This document shows, one piece after another, positions 24,909 to 32,670 of a stretch of DNA of 64,000 nucleotides (positions within the stretch are counted from its first letter, which is position 1; every line of letters starts with the position of its first letter). The notes beneath the pieces were generated by a model. It made no database searches. It worked only from the letters and a program-made list of their open reading frames with translations, and was not told where the DNA came from. Origin of the DNA: Streptomyces sp. NBC_01463 (GTDB lineage: Bacteria > Actinomycetota > Actinomycetes > Streptomycetales > Streptomycetaceae); NCBI GenBank assembly GCA_036227345.1, contig CP109468.1:1674001-1738000 (forward strand), in the 5' to 3' direction. The position numbers were made by a program, and so were the translations under genes.

Positions 24909-25858
24909 GCCCCGACGTCGTCGTATGCGGCGAGACCATGCTCCTCCTGCTGGCCGAACCCGGAGTGCCGCTGGAGCACGCGGTCTCCTTCCGCCGCTCC
25001 ATCGCAGGCGCCGAGAGCAATGTGGCGGCCGGCCTCGCCCGGCTCGGACACTCCGTTCGCTGGCTCGGCCGCGTCGGCGACGATCCGGCAGGGCGTGCCG
25101 TACTGGCCCAGCTCCGCGCCCATGGTGTCGACAGCTCGTACGCGGTCACGGACCCGGGGGCTCCGACCGGTGTCCTCATGCGTGACAGCCACCCGGCGCG
25201 CGCGATCGACGTGCAGTATCTGCGTGCAGGTTCAGCATCCTCCCGCCTCTCGCCGGACGAACTGCATCCCCACATGTTCCAGGGGGCACCGCTCGTGCAC
25301 ATCACCGGGATCACCCCGATGCTGTCGGACTCGGCGAACCGGGCGACATGGCGACTGGTCGAACTGGCTCGAGCCGCCGGCGCGGTGCTCTCCTTCGATC
25401 CGAACATCCGCCACAAGCTCGGCTCCCCCGATCGTTGGCGCGAGGTCGTCGGCCCTCTCCTGGCCCACGCGGACGTGGTGCTGGCAGGCGAGGACGAATG
25501 GGAGCTGCTGGGTGTACCGGACCCGGCCGCGCTGCTCGGGACAGGGCCGCGAACCATCGTCGTGAAGCACCGCGACAAATCGGCCACCTGTCTCACCCTC
25601 GAGGCGGAAACGGTCAGCCAGCCCGCCTTTGACGTACCGGTCGCCGACCCCGTGGGAGCGGGGGACGCCTTCGCCGCAGGATTCCTCTCGGGCCTGCTCC
25701 ACGGTCACGGTCCAGATCAGTGCCTGCGCCAGGCCGCCGCCGTAGCGGCTTTGGTGGTCCAATGCCCCACCGACACGGACGGCCTGCCCAACCAGGCCGG
25801 CCTCGATCGCGCCCTGGCCGGCTTCACAGACGCCGGATCCGAAACCGTCATCCGGTGA
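24905..25858 (+). CDS. PfkB-family kinase, probable 2-keto-3-deoxy-sugar-acid kinase
   Basis: 317 residues. The N-terminal PfkB signature region AGAESNVAAGLARLG (about 35-48) and the C-terminal DPVGAGDAFAAGFLSG with catalytic D254 are both intact. DPNIRHKL is typical of 2-keto-3-deoxygluconate/galactonate kinases. It phosphorylates the dehydratase product before cleavage by the KDPG-type aldolase that follows. ATG overlaps the stop of the DapA-family gene. Confidence 0.9.
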   Translation: MSPDVVVCGETMLLLLAEPGVPLEHAVSFRRSIAGAESNVAAGLARLGHSVRWLGRVGDDPAGRAVLAQLRAHGVDSSYAVTDPGAPTGVLMRDSHPARAIDVQYLRAGSASSRLSPDELHPHMFQGAPLVHITGITPMLSDSANRATWRLVELARAAGAVLSFDPNIRHKLGSPDRWREVVGPLLAHADVVLAGEDEWELLGVPDPAALLGTGPRTIVVKHRDKSATCLTLEAETVSQPAFDVPVADPVGAGDAFAAGFLSGLLHGHGPDQCLRQAAAVAALVVQCPTDTDGLPNQAGLDRALAGFTDAGSETVIR

Positions 25859-25911
25859 CACCGGCAACCGGCCACCGCCGGACCACCACACCCCTCCACA
25901 AGCAGAAGAGC

Positions 25912-26541
25912 ATGAACGTCATGTACCGATGGGAAACCACCCAGGCCGTCACCGCACAGCGCGTGTTCGGCATCATCCGCACGGCAGGTCCGGACGAGGC
26001 CGTCGCCGCGGCGGAAGCCGTCCTGGACGCTGGGCTGCACGCCGTGGAGATCGCCCTCACCACGCCACGCGCCCTCACCGCCCTGGCCCGCCTCGCCGAG
26101 ACCCGCCCCCATGCGCTGCTCGGCGCGGGCACCGTCATCGACGCGGCCGCGGCCCGCGCGGCCATAGAAGCCGGCGCACGCTTCCTCGTGTCGCCGAGCC
26201 TCCACCCGGAAGTCATCCGCACAGGTCACCGCTACGGAGTTCCGGTCTTCCCCGGCGTGGCCACCCCGACTGAAATGGTGCACGCCTTGGAGGAGGGTGC
26301 CGACGCACTGAAGCTCTTCCCGGCCTCGGCCGTATCACCTGCCTGGCTGCGCGACGTGCGCGCGGCGCTCCCCCAGGCACCCCTGCTGCCCACTGGAGGT
26401 GTGACAATCGACAACGCTCCGGAATGGATAGCTGCGGGTGCGGTGGCCTGCGGGATCGGTTCGGCCCTGACGTCGGGCGGTGCCCCGAGCACAGGTGAAC
26501 GCGTGGGCACGCTCTTGCGTAGACTCGCGGATTCTCGTTGA
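25912..26541 (+). CDS. KDPG/KDPGal-type aldolase
   Basis: 209 residues from the ATG at 25912 (normal for the family). E46 (VEIALTT) and the Schiff-base K134 (ALKLFPAS) are in place, with GAGTV and PTGGV phosphate-binding loops. It cleaves a 2-keto-3-deoxy-6-phospho-sugar acid into pyruvate and glyceraldehyde-3-phosphate. A second in-frame ATG three codons on is also possible. With the preceding kinase it forms the last two steps of a De Ley-Doudoroff-like route. Confidence 0.9.
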   Translation: MNVMYRWETTQAVTAQRVFGIIRTAGPDEAVAAAEAVLDAGLHAVEIALTTPRALTALARLAETRPHALLGAGTVIDAAAARAAIEAGARFLVSPSLHPEVIRTGHRYGVPVFPGVATPTEMVHALEEGADALKLFPASAVSPAWLRDVRAALPQAPLLPTGGVTIDNAPEWIAAGAVACGIGSALTSGGAPSTGERVGTLLRRLADSR

Positions 26542-26603
26542 CGGGCACCGGACGCCAGAATCGGCAAGCGTAGGCGCTTGTGAAACGGACGACAGGGAGT
26601 GGC

Positions 26604-27341
26604 GTGGAACTGCACGGACTGCACGGTCAGGTGGTCGAGCGCATCGGGGAATCCCTCGCCGCGGAGGAGATCCGTGCGGGCGAGGTGCTCCGCCTCGAAG
26701 ACGTACAGGACCGGTACGGAGTCTCCCGTACCGTGGCACGCGAGGCGGTCCGGGTCCTGGAGTCGAAGAGGGTCGTCACCAGCCGACCCCGCGTGGGAAT
26801 CACCGTGCGACCGATGACCGAGTGGAACCTCTACGACCCCCAAGTCATCCGATGGCGACTGGCCTCCCCCTCCCGCGGCGCCCAGTTGCGCGAACTCACC
26901 GAATTGAGGGCTGCGGTGGAACCGTCCGCCGCGGCCCTCGCGGCGGCGGGCGCGTCACCCAGCGCACGGAAGGCGCTCGTCGAGCTCGCCCGGGCGATGG
27001 AGAGCGTCGCTCGAACCGATGACATCCAAGGCTTCATAGCCGCGGACCTGGCCTTTCACAAGGCGCTGCTGAATGCCTCGAACAACGGGATGTTCGCCCA
27101 GCTTTCCGAGGTCACCGAGGAGCTTCTCGTCGCCCGCCGCGACCTGCCCCTGATGCCGGACCACGTGGACGTGGACGCGGTACGCCGCCATATGGAAGTG
27201 GCCGAGGCCATCGCGGACGGACGTCCGGAGGACGCTTCGCGGTGCGTCCGCGCCATCGTCGACTCTGCTCACCGGGAGGTGGAACAGCTCTTGGAAGGTG
27301 GCGCGCACTGCGCGCTCGGCAGCCGCCCCCATACGGCTTGA
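26604..27341 (+). CDS. FadR-type GntR transcriptional regulator (DgoR-like context)
   Basis: 245 residues from the GTG at 26604, chosen because GGGAG lies five bases upstream; another GTG at 26580 is in frame but has no ribosome site. Winged helix at the N-terminus (VLRLEDVQDRYGVSRTVAREAVRVLESK) and an FCD domain with FIAADLAFHKALLNAS and RRHMEVAEAIADG. The context (sugar-acid dehydratase, kinase, aldolase) fits the galactonate regulator DgoR or similar. Last gene of the operon and probably its repressor. Confidence 0.87.
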   Translation: MELHGLHGQVVERIGESLAAEEIRAGEVLRLEDVQDRYGVSRTVAREAVRVLESKRVVTSRPRVGITVRPMTEWNLYDPQVIRWRLASPSRGAQLRELTELRAAVEPSAAALAAAGASPSARKALVELARAMESVARTDDIQGFIAADLAFHKALLNASNNGMFAQLSEVTEELLVARRDLPLMPDHVDVDAVRRHMEVAEAIADGRPEDASRCVRAIVDSAHREVEQLLEGGAHCALGSRPHTA

Positions 27342-27410
27342 GCGGGGCACTACACACGCGGGCATCCCCGGACGACGCGTCGACGTGACAGCGGGCTGCC
27401 AGACACCCTG

Positions 27411-27414
27411 CTAG
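27411..27414. repeat. CTAG at the left edge of the IS5-family element
   Basis: CTAG followed by GCGATGTCTTCAAAATGG looks like the left end of the IS. A related sequence (minus strand, GCCCTGTCGTCAAATGTCG) flanked by CTAA is at 29166-29190. IS5/IS427-type elements target YTAR. Confidence 0.4.
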
Positions 27415-27417
27415 GCG

Positions 27418-28290
27418 ATGTCTTCAAAATGGTCACGGTTCGTGGATCATGGTGCTGTGCTGGGTCGCCATGAACTGTCCGATGCTGAGTGGGAGTTCGT
27501 CCGGCCGTTGCTGCCCGAGTCGTTGCGGGGGCGGAAGCGGCTGGACGACCGCAAGGTGCTGAACGGAATCGTGTGGGAAATTTCGTACTGGCGTCACCTG
27601 GCGGGATGTGCCCGACCGATACGGACCGTGGGCCTCTCTTCCTACTCGTTTCTGCAGGTGGACGCTAGACGGAACGTTCAATCGGATGCTTCGGGCGGCC
27701 CAGGCGAAAGCCGATGCGGTCGGCGACGTTAAATGGCTCGTCGCGGTCGACTCGACCGTCGTGCGCGCTCACCAGCATGCAGCCGGGGCCCGAAAAGGGG
27801 GCTCCGCGACCCAGCTCTCGGACGGTCCAGAGGCGGGCTGACCAGCAAGATTCACCTGGCCTGCGACGGACGGGGCCGTCCCCTGGCTTTCGTCATCACC
27901 GGCGGCAACACCAACGACTGCACCCGGTTCACCGCCGTGATGGAAGCCATCCGGGTGCCTCGGATCGGGCCGGGCCGGCCCCGCGTCCGGCCCGATCACA
28001 TCTTGGGCGACAAGGGCTACAGCTCGAAGGCGATCCGCTCCTGGCTGCGGCATCGGGGCATCCCGCACACCATCCCTGAGCGAGCTGACCAGAAAGCGAA
28101 CCGAGCCCGGCGGGGCAGTCGGGGAGGCCGCCCGCCGGTCTTCGACCGCGAGGTCTACAAGCACCGCAACGTCGTGGAACGGTGCTTCAGCCGACTTAAG
28201 CAATGGCGAGGGATTGCCACCCGCTATGACAAGGCTGCCGAGTCCTACGAAGCAGCCGTTGCCCTTGCCTCACTTGTGATGTGGGCCTGA
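27418..28290 (+). pseudogene. IS5-family (IS427-like) transposase, broken by two frameshifts
   Basis: Three frames together encode one complete DDE transposase of about 290 residues. Segment 1 (from 27418) has LSDAEWEFVRPLLPE; segment 2 has VTWRDVPDRYGPW through VDSTVVRAHQHAAGARKGGSA; segment 3 has GRSRGGLTSKIHLACDG, NDCTRF and ERCFSRLKQWRG to the stop at 28290. The first shift is consistent with one extra G in the GGG at 27575-27577, the second with one missing base near 27806. Programmed frameshifting occurs in some IS427 elements, but two shifts in both directions fit decay or sequencing error better. Confidence 0.85.
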
Positions 28291-28343
28291 CATTTGGCGG
28301 CTCGGCCTCGTGCGGTCATGCGCTCTGCCGATCGGTCTCTCCG

Positions 28344-29021
28344 TCAGCCTCGCAGAGCCATGGCCGCCCCCAGACCGACCAGTCCCACGCCCGACGCTCC
28401 GGCCAGTCCGCGCCGGACACTACGGCGGCGCAACAGGACCTCGACTCGGGCGAGGAGCAGGAGAACCAGCGCGAACCACATCAGGCACATGAGCCAGAAG
28501 ACTCCGGCCAGAACACTGTGCGAGGCCGTGGTTCCCAGGCCGGGCAGGATGAACTGTGGGAAGAGGGCCAGGTAGAAGACTGCCACCTTGGGGTTGAGCA
28601 GATTACTGATCAGGCCCTTCCGGAAGGCGATGCGTACGATACGTCCCGCAGCCGCTGGGGCGGTCTCGGCGGCGCGGGAAGCTGGAGTATCTGCGGCGGC
28701 ACTGCGGCGCAGGCGCACGAAATCTGCCAGGGACTGGGCGCCGAGATAGACGAGGTAAAGGGCGCCGGCGACACGGAGAATGGTGTAGCCGACCTGTGAG
28801 GCGGCCAGCAGAGCCGTCAGTCCAGCCACCGCTGCCGATGCCAGTACGGCGTGTCCCAGCATGATTCCGGCAGCGGTCGCACGGCCCGCGCGCCGCCCGG
28901 ACCGGGCTGTGTTTGCCAGCAGCAAGGTCAGATCAGGTCCGGGCACGACGATGATGACCAGGGATGCGGCGATGAAGCCGAGCAGTTCTGCCACAGAGAT
29001 CGGTCCGTTCGGCGTGTACAT
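28344..29021 (-). CDS. LysE-family amino-acid/metabolite exporter
   Basis: 225 residues from the ATG at 29021; the longer frame to 29105 adds a sequence without family character. Six hydrophobic segments. The family motif PGPDLTLLLANTARSGRRAG follows the first helix and NLLNPKVAVFYLALFPQF lies in the middle, as in RhtB/LysE exporters of homoserine, threonine or similar. It sits between the IS5 transposase remnant and an IS end, so it may be a passenger of a mobile element. Confidence 0.88.
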   Translation of the reverse strand: MYTPNGPISVAELLGFIAASLVIIVVPGPDLTLLLANTARSGRRAGRATAAGIMLGHAVLASAAVAGLTALLAASQVGYTILRVAGALYLVYLGAQSLADFVRLRRSAAADTPASRAAETAPAAAGRIVRIAFRKGLISNLLNPKVAVFYLALFPQFILPGLGTTASHSVLAGVFWLMCLMWFALVLLLLARVEVLLRRRSVRRGLAGASGVGLVGLGAAMALRG

Positions 29022-29165
29022 GGCCCGGGACAGTAGCGCCGGGAGCCGTCGCACGGGGTCAGGGCCCGGCAACAGCGGCAGAGCAATTCCAGCACACGAT
29101 GCCACCGTAAGGGCAGGGCCAATCCGAACGGTCTGGACTGATTGTGCAAAGGCGCGTCGGGCGGA

Positions 29166-29190
29166 CGCGACATTTGACGACAGGGCCTAA
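29166..29190 (-). repeat. IS end (terminal inverted repeat remnant) with CTAA flank
   Basis: Minus-strand GCCCTGTCGTCAAATGTCGCG, abutting CTAA. It resembles the left end at 27415 (shared TGTC-N-TCAAA) and lies exactly where the TPR-gene fragment stops making sense, so it marks an insertion point. Confidence 0.45.
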
Positions 29191-29386
29191 GCCTCCCCGC
29201 CTCCCGCAGGGCGCCCCCAAGGTCGTTCAGCGCCTGCCCTTCGCCGTGCTGGTCGCCGGTCTCACGAAGAATGTCGGCGGCCGGCGTGCTGGCAGCGATG
29301 GCCTTCTCGAACGTCCGCACCTCCAGCAAGGCGGCGCCGAGATTCAACAGCGTCTCCGCTTCGCTGTGACGGTCGCTACGCCTACG
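29191..29386 (-). pseudogene. TPR-protein gene fragment
   Basis: About 65 codons on the minus strand encoding SEAETLLNLGAALLEVR and GDQHGEGQALNDLGGALREAG, two tetratricopeptide repeats like those at the C-terminus of Streptomyces NB-ARC/TPR proteins. It is cut at the IS end on its 3' side and loses homology at about 29386 on its 5' side. No start or stop of its own. Confidence 0.65.
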
Positions 29387-29585
29387 TGACCGGCACCCTG
29401 GGCGGTGAGGCGCTTCTCAACAGCCACTTCCCCATGCTCGATCTGATCGAGCAACTCGGAAAGGTGGCTTGGGGGGCATGTCGCACGTCCGCTCGGCGGC
29501 AGCATGATGTGGTTGTCTCGGACGAATCGCGCGAATACATTGCGGTTCGCCAGAGACGCAGTGAGAGCGACGTCGATGTGGAGTG
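29387..29585. other. No recognisable gene
   Basis: About 200 bp between the TPR fragment and the NmrA gene stop. A plus-strand frame (from 29386) is open but has no recognisable motif. Confidence 0.5.
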
Positions 29586-30437
29586 TCAGTCGCTGGATCG
29601 CATCTCCCTTTCCAGGACCGTGCGGAAGGTGCGTGCGGGCCGGCCGGTGAGGCGCTGGACGGTGTCGGTGACCCGGTCCTCGGCTCCGTCGGCGATGGCA
29701 CGGTCCATGCCGGCCAGCATCGAGGCGAACTCCAAGGGCATCTGCGCGGAGAGGCGGTCGCGCATCTGCTCGTAGGACAGCCTGCGGTGTTCCACGGGGC
29801 GGCCGGTGAACTGAGCGAGGATGGCGGAGACGTCGTCGTAGCTGAGCGCTTCCGGTCCGGTGAGGACGAGATCGGCGTTGGGGGCCTGCGGGCCGGTCAG
29901 GGCGTGGACGGCGACGGCCGCGATGTCCTCGGCGTCGACGAAGCCCACCCGGCCGCTCCCTGCCGCGGTCCAGATCGCGCCCTCTTTCCGGATGCTCACG
30001 GCGTGCGGGTGTGCGCCGGTGAAGTTCTGCATGAACCAGGAGGGTCGCAGCACCGCCCAGTGGTCGAACAGACCGGGCAGTTCCTGGTGCACCTTCCCCA
30101 CTGCCGGGCCGCCCTGGGGGACGGCCGAGGCGCTGAGGAGCACCGCGCGTCGCACGCCGGAGGTGCGGGCCTGCCGGAGGAAGGGCAGCATGACCGCAGC
30201 CGGGTCGGGGTCGCCCACGGGCGGCAGAAGGTAGACGCGGTCGGCTCCGTCGAGGGCGGCGGCGTGGGTCTGGGGGGCGTACCAGTCAAAGGGGACCGAC
30301 TCCGCGCCGGGGACCGGGGCGGAGTGCCGGCTCGCGGCTCTGACGCTGTAGCCGGCCGCGGTGAGCTGCGCGGCGATACGGCTGCCGGTGTTGCCGGTCG
30401 CGCCGGTGACCAGCGTGGTTTCCGTGGCGGTGATCAT
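29586..30437 (-). CDS. NmrA-family NAD(P)-binding oxidoreductase-like protein
   Basis: 283 residues, atypical SDR fold. The N-terminal dinucleotide motif is LVTGATGNTGSRIAAQL. The classical YxxxK is absent and the later part contains LRPSWFMQNF and FVDAEDIAAVAVHAL, which are typical of NmrA/isoflavone-reductase-like (QOR2-like) proteins. It overlaps the NTF2-like gene by 4 bp (ATGA). Functions in this family range from redox sensing to quinone reduction. Probably repressed by the divergent TetR protein. Confidence 0.88.
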   Translation of the reverse strand: MITATETTLVTGATGNTGSRIAAQLTAAGYSVRAASRHSAPVPGAESVPFDWYAPQTHAAALDGADRVYLLPPVGDPDPAAVMLPFLRQARTSGVRRAVLLSASAVPQGGPAVGKVHQELPGLFDHWAVLRPSWFMQNFTGAHPHAVSIRKEGAIWTAAGSGRVGFVDAEDIAAVAVHALTGPQAPNADLVLTGPEALSYDDVSAILAQFTGRPVEHRRLSYEQMRDRLSAQMPLEFASMLAGMDRAIADGAEDRVTDTVQRLTGRPARTFRTVLEREMRSSD

Positions 30438-30868
30438 CGGCTGCTCCGGTTGAAGTCGGTGCCGGGTGCGGTGACGGCGAGGGGGTTCCAGTAGTCGCGG
30501 TAGGAGGTGATGTAGCCGTCCCGGACCGTCACGACGGCGATGTAGGTCATGTCGAAGGGGCTGTCGGTCTCCACCAGGCGGCCGACGCCTCGCATCTCCA
30601 CCACGATGACCTCCGGATCGGTGGTCTGGTGGATCCGCAGCTCGGGGAAGTCGTGCAGATCGATGTGGTCGGGGTAGTGCCGCATGTACGCGGCGATGGC
30701 TTCCCTGTTCTCCAGGCGCCTGGGCCAGCCCTCAGGGGCGAAGGGGAACTCCATGGAGCCGTCCTCGGCCCACAGGGAGATCCATCCGGGAATGTTCTTG
30801 TCCAGCAGCAGCCGCAGGCTGTGGTGGTAGACCTCCGCCGGTGAGGTCGGAGCCGTCGGTGCGGTCAT
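30434..30868 (-). CDS. NTF2-like/SnoaL-fold protein
   Basis: 144 residues from the ATG at 30868 (GGAG seven bases upstream). The cone-shaped NTF2 fold is suggested by the sequence order: WISLWAEDGSMEFPF, REAIAAYM, then a C-terminal sheet with RDGYITSYRDYWNPLAV. Members are isomerases, hydratases or small ligand binders. First gene of a two-gene operon with the NmrA protein and divergent from tetR; two palindromes in the intergenic region imply TetR control. Confidence 0.85.
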   Translation of the reverse strand: MTAPTAPTSPAEVYHHSLRLLLDKNIPGWISLWAEDGSMEFPFAPEGWPRRLENREAIAAYMRHYPDHIDLHDFPELRIHQTTDPEVIVVEMRGVGRLVETDSPFDMTYIAVVTVRDGYITSYRDYWNPLAVTAPGTDFNRSSR

Positions 30869-30892
30869 GGGGTTGCTCCATCTCATAGAATG

Positions 30893-30907
30893 CGGACCCT
30901 GGGTCCG
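30893..30907. promoter_or_regulatory. TetR operator 1 (CGGACC-CTG-GGTCCG)
   Basis: 15-bp inverted repeat with 6-bp perfect arms, in the 87-bp gap between the divergent NTF2 and tetR genes. Confidence 0.75.
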
Positions 30908-30919
30908 CTTTAGACAATA

Positions 30920-30934
30920 CGGACCACCGGTCCG
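30920..30934. promoter_or_regulatory. TetR operator 2 (CGGACC-ACC-GGTCCG)
   Basis: Second 15-bp site with the same arms as operator 1. The centres are 27 bp apart. It lies 22 bp before the tetR start, so autoregulation is likely. Confidence 0.75.
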
Positions 30935-30955
30935 TTTTGCAACTGGAGGAGCACC

Positions 30956-31555
30956 ATGACCGAGCGCAAGCCCCGCAAGGACGCCGCGCGCAACAGGGAG
31001 GCCGTCCTCGCCGCCGCCGACGCCCTCTTCGCCCGCGGCGAGAGTCCCGAGGACATCACGATGGCCGACATCGCCACAGCGGCCGGCGTCGGCAAAGGCA
31101 CGCTCTTCCGGGCCTTCGGCGACCGACCCGGTCTGCTGCGCGCGCTGTACGAGGCCCGGCTCGAACCGGTCAGACAGGCCGTCGAGGCCGGCCCGCCACC
31201 TCTGGGCTCCACCGCCCCACCGCAGCAGCGCCTACCCGCCCTGCTCGACGCCATCCTGTGCTTCAAACTCGACAACCGCCGCCTCGCGCTGGCCCTGGAG
31301 GAGAGCGGGACCGGCAGCCCGTACCTGGCCGAGCACTACGGGTGGTGGCACGGCCTGCTCCGGTCCATACTCGAGCAGGCCCCCGCCCCGGCCGACAGCA
31401 GCTTCACTGCCCACGCCCTGCTCGCCGCCACCCGAGCCGACCTCGTCGAGCACCTGGCCGGACAGGAGCGGGTGCCGCGCGAAACGATGCGCGCGCAGCT
31501 GGCGGCCTTCACCGCCACCGTCCTCGACTCCGGCGGAGCATCCCGGGAGGACTGA
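30956..31555 (+). CDS. TetR/AcrR-family regulator
   Basis: 199 residues. N-terminal HTH with NREAVLAAADALFARGESPE then TMADIATAAGVGKGTLFRAFGDRPGLLRALYE. The C-terminal ligand domain is poorly conserved. GGAGGAGC lies upstream of the ATG. Divergent from the NTF2/NmrA pair with two matched operators between, so it is probably their local repressor, induced by an unknown small molecule. Confidence 0.9.
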   Translation: MTERKPRKDAARNREAVLAAADALFARGESPEDITMADIATAAGVGKGTLFRAFGDRPGLLRALYEARLEPVRQAVEAGPPPLGSTAPPQQRLPALLDAILCFKLDNRRLALALEESGTGSPYLAEHYGWWHGLLRSILEQAPAPADSSFTAHALLAATRADLVEHLAGQERVPRETMRAQLAAFTATVLDSGGASRED

Positions 31556-32049
31556 GAGGAGTGTTCCAAGTGCAACCGCACCCGGACCACTCCTGCCAGT
31601 CCCCCTCCCGCGTCGGTTGCCACCCGCTCCAGGATCTGACCGGTCTTGGTGCGCTTGCCGCCCTTCGTTTCGAAGTAGCGGGCCTGGGCGGACGCTCCGA
31701 TCCATGGACACCTTGGCCAGGCTCAGCGTCACGGTGCCCGAGTAGTCCGCGGGCCTGGTGACGAGCGGACCGGCCAGCGGTACCGGCAGTCACTCCTTGG
31801 CCGGCCGGCCTTCGATCGAGCGGAGATCCAAGAGCAGATCATCCCGCTTCTGCACACCCCTGAACCGGGATTTCGCGGCGGCTTGGGCGCCGACGGGGAT
31901 GCCTGCACCTATGTCTTGTCCGCGTACACGTGAACGTACCCAACTGTGTACGGGTGAACGTGCTCAGCTGGTGATGTGCTGAGGCCAGTGCCTCGCCCGG
32001 CGGCACCCGACCCACGAGACTGCGCCGATCGGTGCAGTCTCGTGGCCGA
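31556..32049. other. Degenerate region without an intact gene
   Basis: About 490 bp. The minus strand shows broken pieces of what looks like one former gene in two frames (for example RYFETKGGKRTKTGQILERV near 31620-31690 and DYSGTVTLSLAKVSMDR near 31700-31750), but I cannot name the family. Probably remains of a mobile or replication gene. Confidence 0.4.
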
Positions 32050-32319
32050 CTACACCTCGTTGAAGCCACGCGACGCGTCGTAGATGTCGAGTTCGATGAA
32101 GACCACGTAGAAGCTCGTTACGACGTAATGGACCATGACGTGGTCCTCCCAGACCGAGCGGGTGACTGTATCGGTCGTATAGGCGAGATGGCTGCCAGCG
32201 CCCTCTGGCTCGGCTGCGATCCTGCCGACCAGACGCAGGAACGTTTCTCGATCTTCTGTCGGCATGTAGTCACGGAACCGCGCAACCTGCTCGGTGAACT
32301 GCACTCGTCTCTTCATCAA
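32050..32319 (-). CDS. Small hypothetical protein, possibly RelE/ParE-like
   Basis: 89 residues. The pattern (basic start, FTEQVARFRDYMPTED, RLVGRIAAEPEGAGSHL, VTRSVWEDHVMVHYVVT, VVFIELDIYD) is like small RelE/ParE-fold proteins: helix-helix then a four-strand sheet. No antitoxin gene is visible next to it. The toxin function is therefore only a structural guess. Confidence 0.55.
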   Translation of the reverse strand: MMKRRVQFTEQVARFRDYMPTEDRETFLRLVGRIAAEPEGAGSHLAYTTDTVTRSVWEDHVMVHYVVTSFYVVFIELDIYDASRGFNEV

Positions 32320-32670
32320 GGCAGGACTCTATGGGCGCGGTCAACGCCCGCGCCCGGAATTTCGACCGGGCCTGCTGGCCTGAAGGCCAGCTCAGGCGGC
32401 AGCTTCCTCCAGGAAGTCAGAGACAAGGTCAGTCGAGCCCCAGGATGGTTGGCAGCCGACGTACGTGTACTGAACGCCGACATGGGCGAGCTCCAACTGA
32501 GCACGTTTATCTGTACTTCGTTGAGCACATTCGCAAGTACGCCGACAACGTCTCCTCGGTCGCCCGACCGCCCCGCCGCACACGAAGGGCCCGGAGTCAC
32601 TGGTACGGGCCCTTCGCCGTCACCGTACCCGGCCACGCAACCATCCAGCCGTGCCCACCGTCCTCCGGGT
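32320..32670. other. No recognisable gene
   Basis: 351 bp between the small minus-strand gene and the pentapeptide pseudogene. Open frames overlap it on both strands but none has family character. Confidence 0.5.

Noticed and set aside
31600..31760. Minus-strand segments that suggested a recombinase or replication gene
   Set aside because: Short pieces in two frames with no diagnostic residues. Listed only as a degenerate region.
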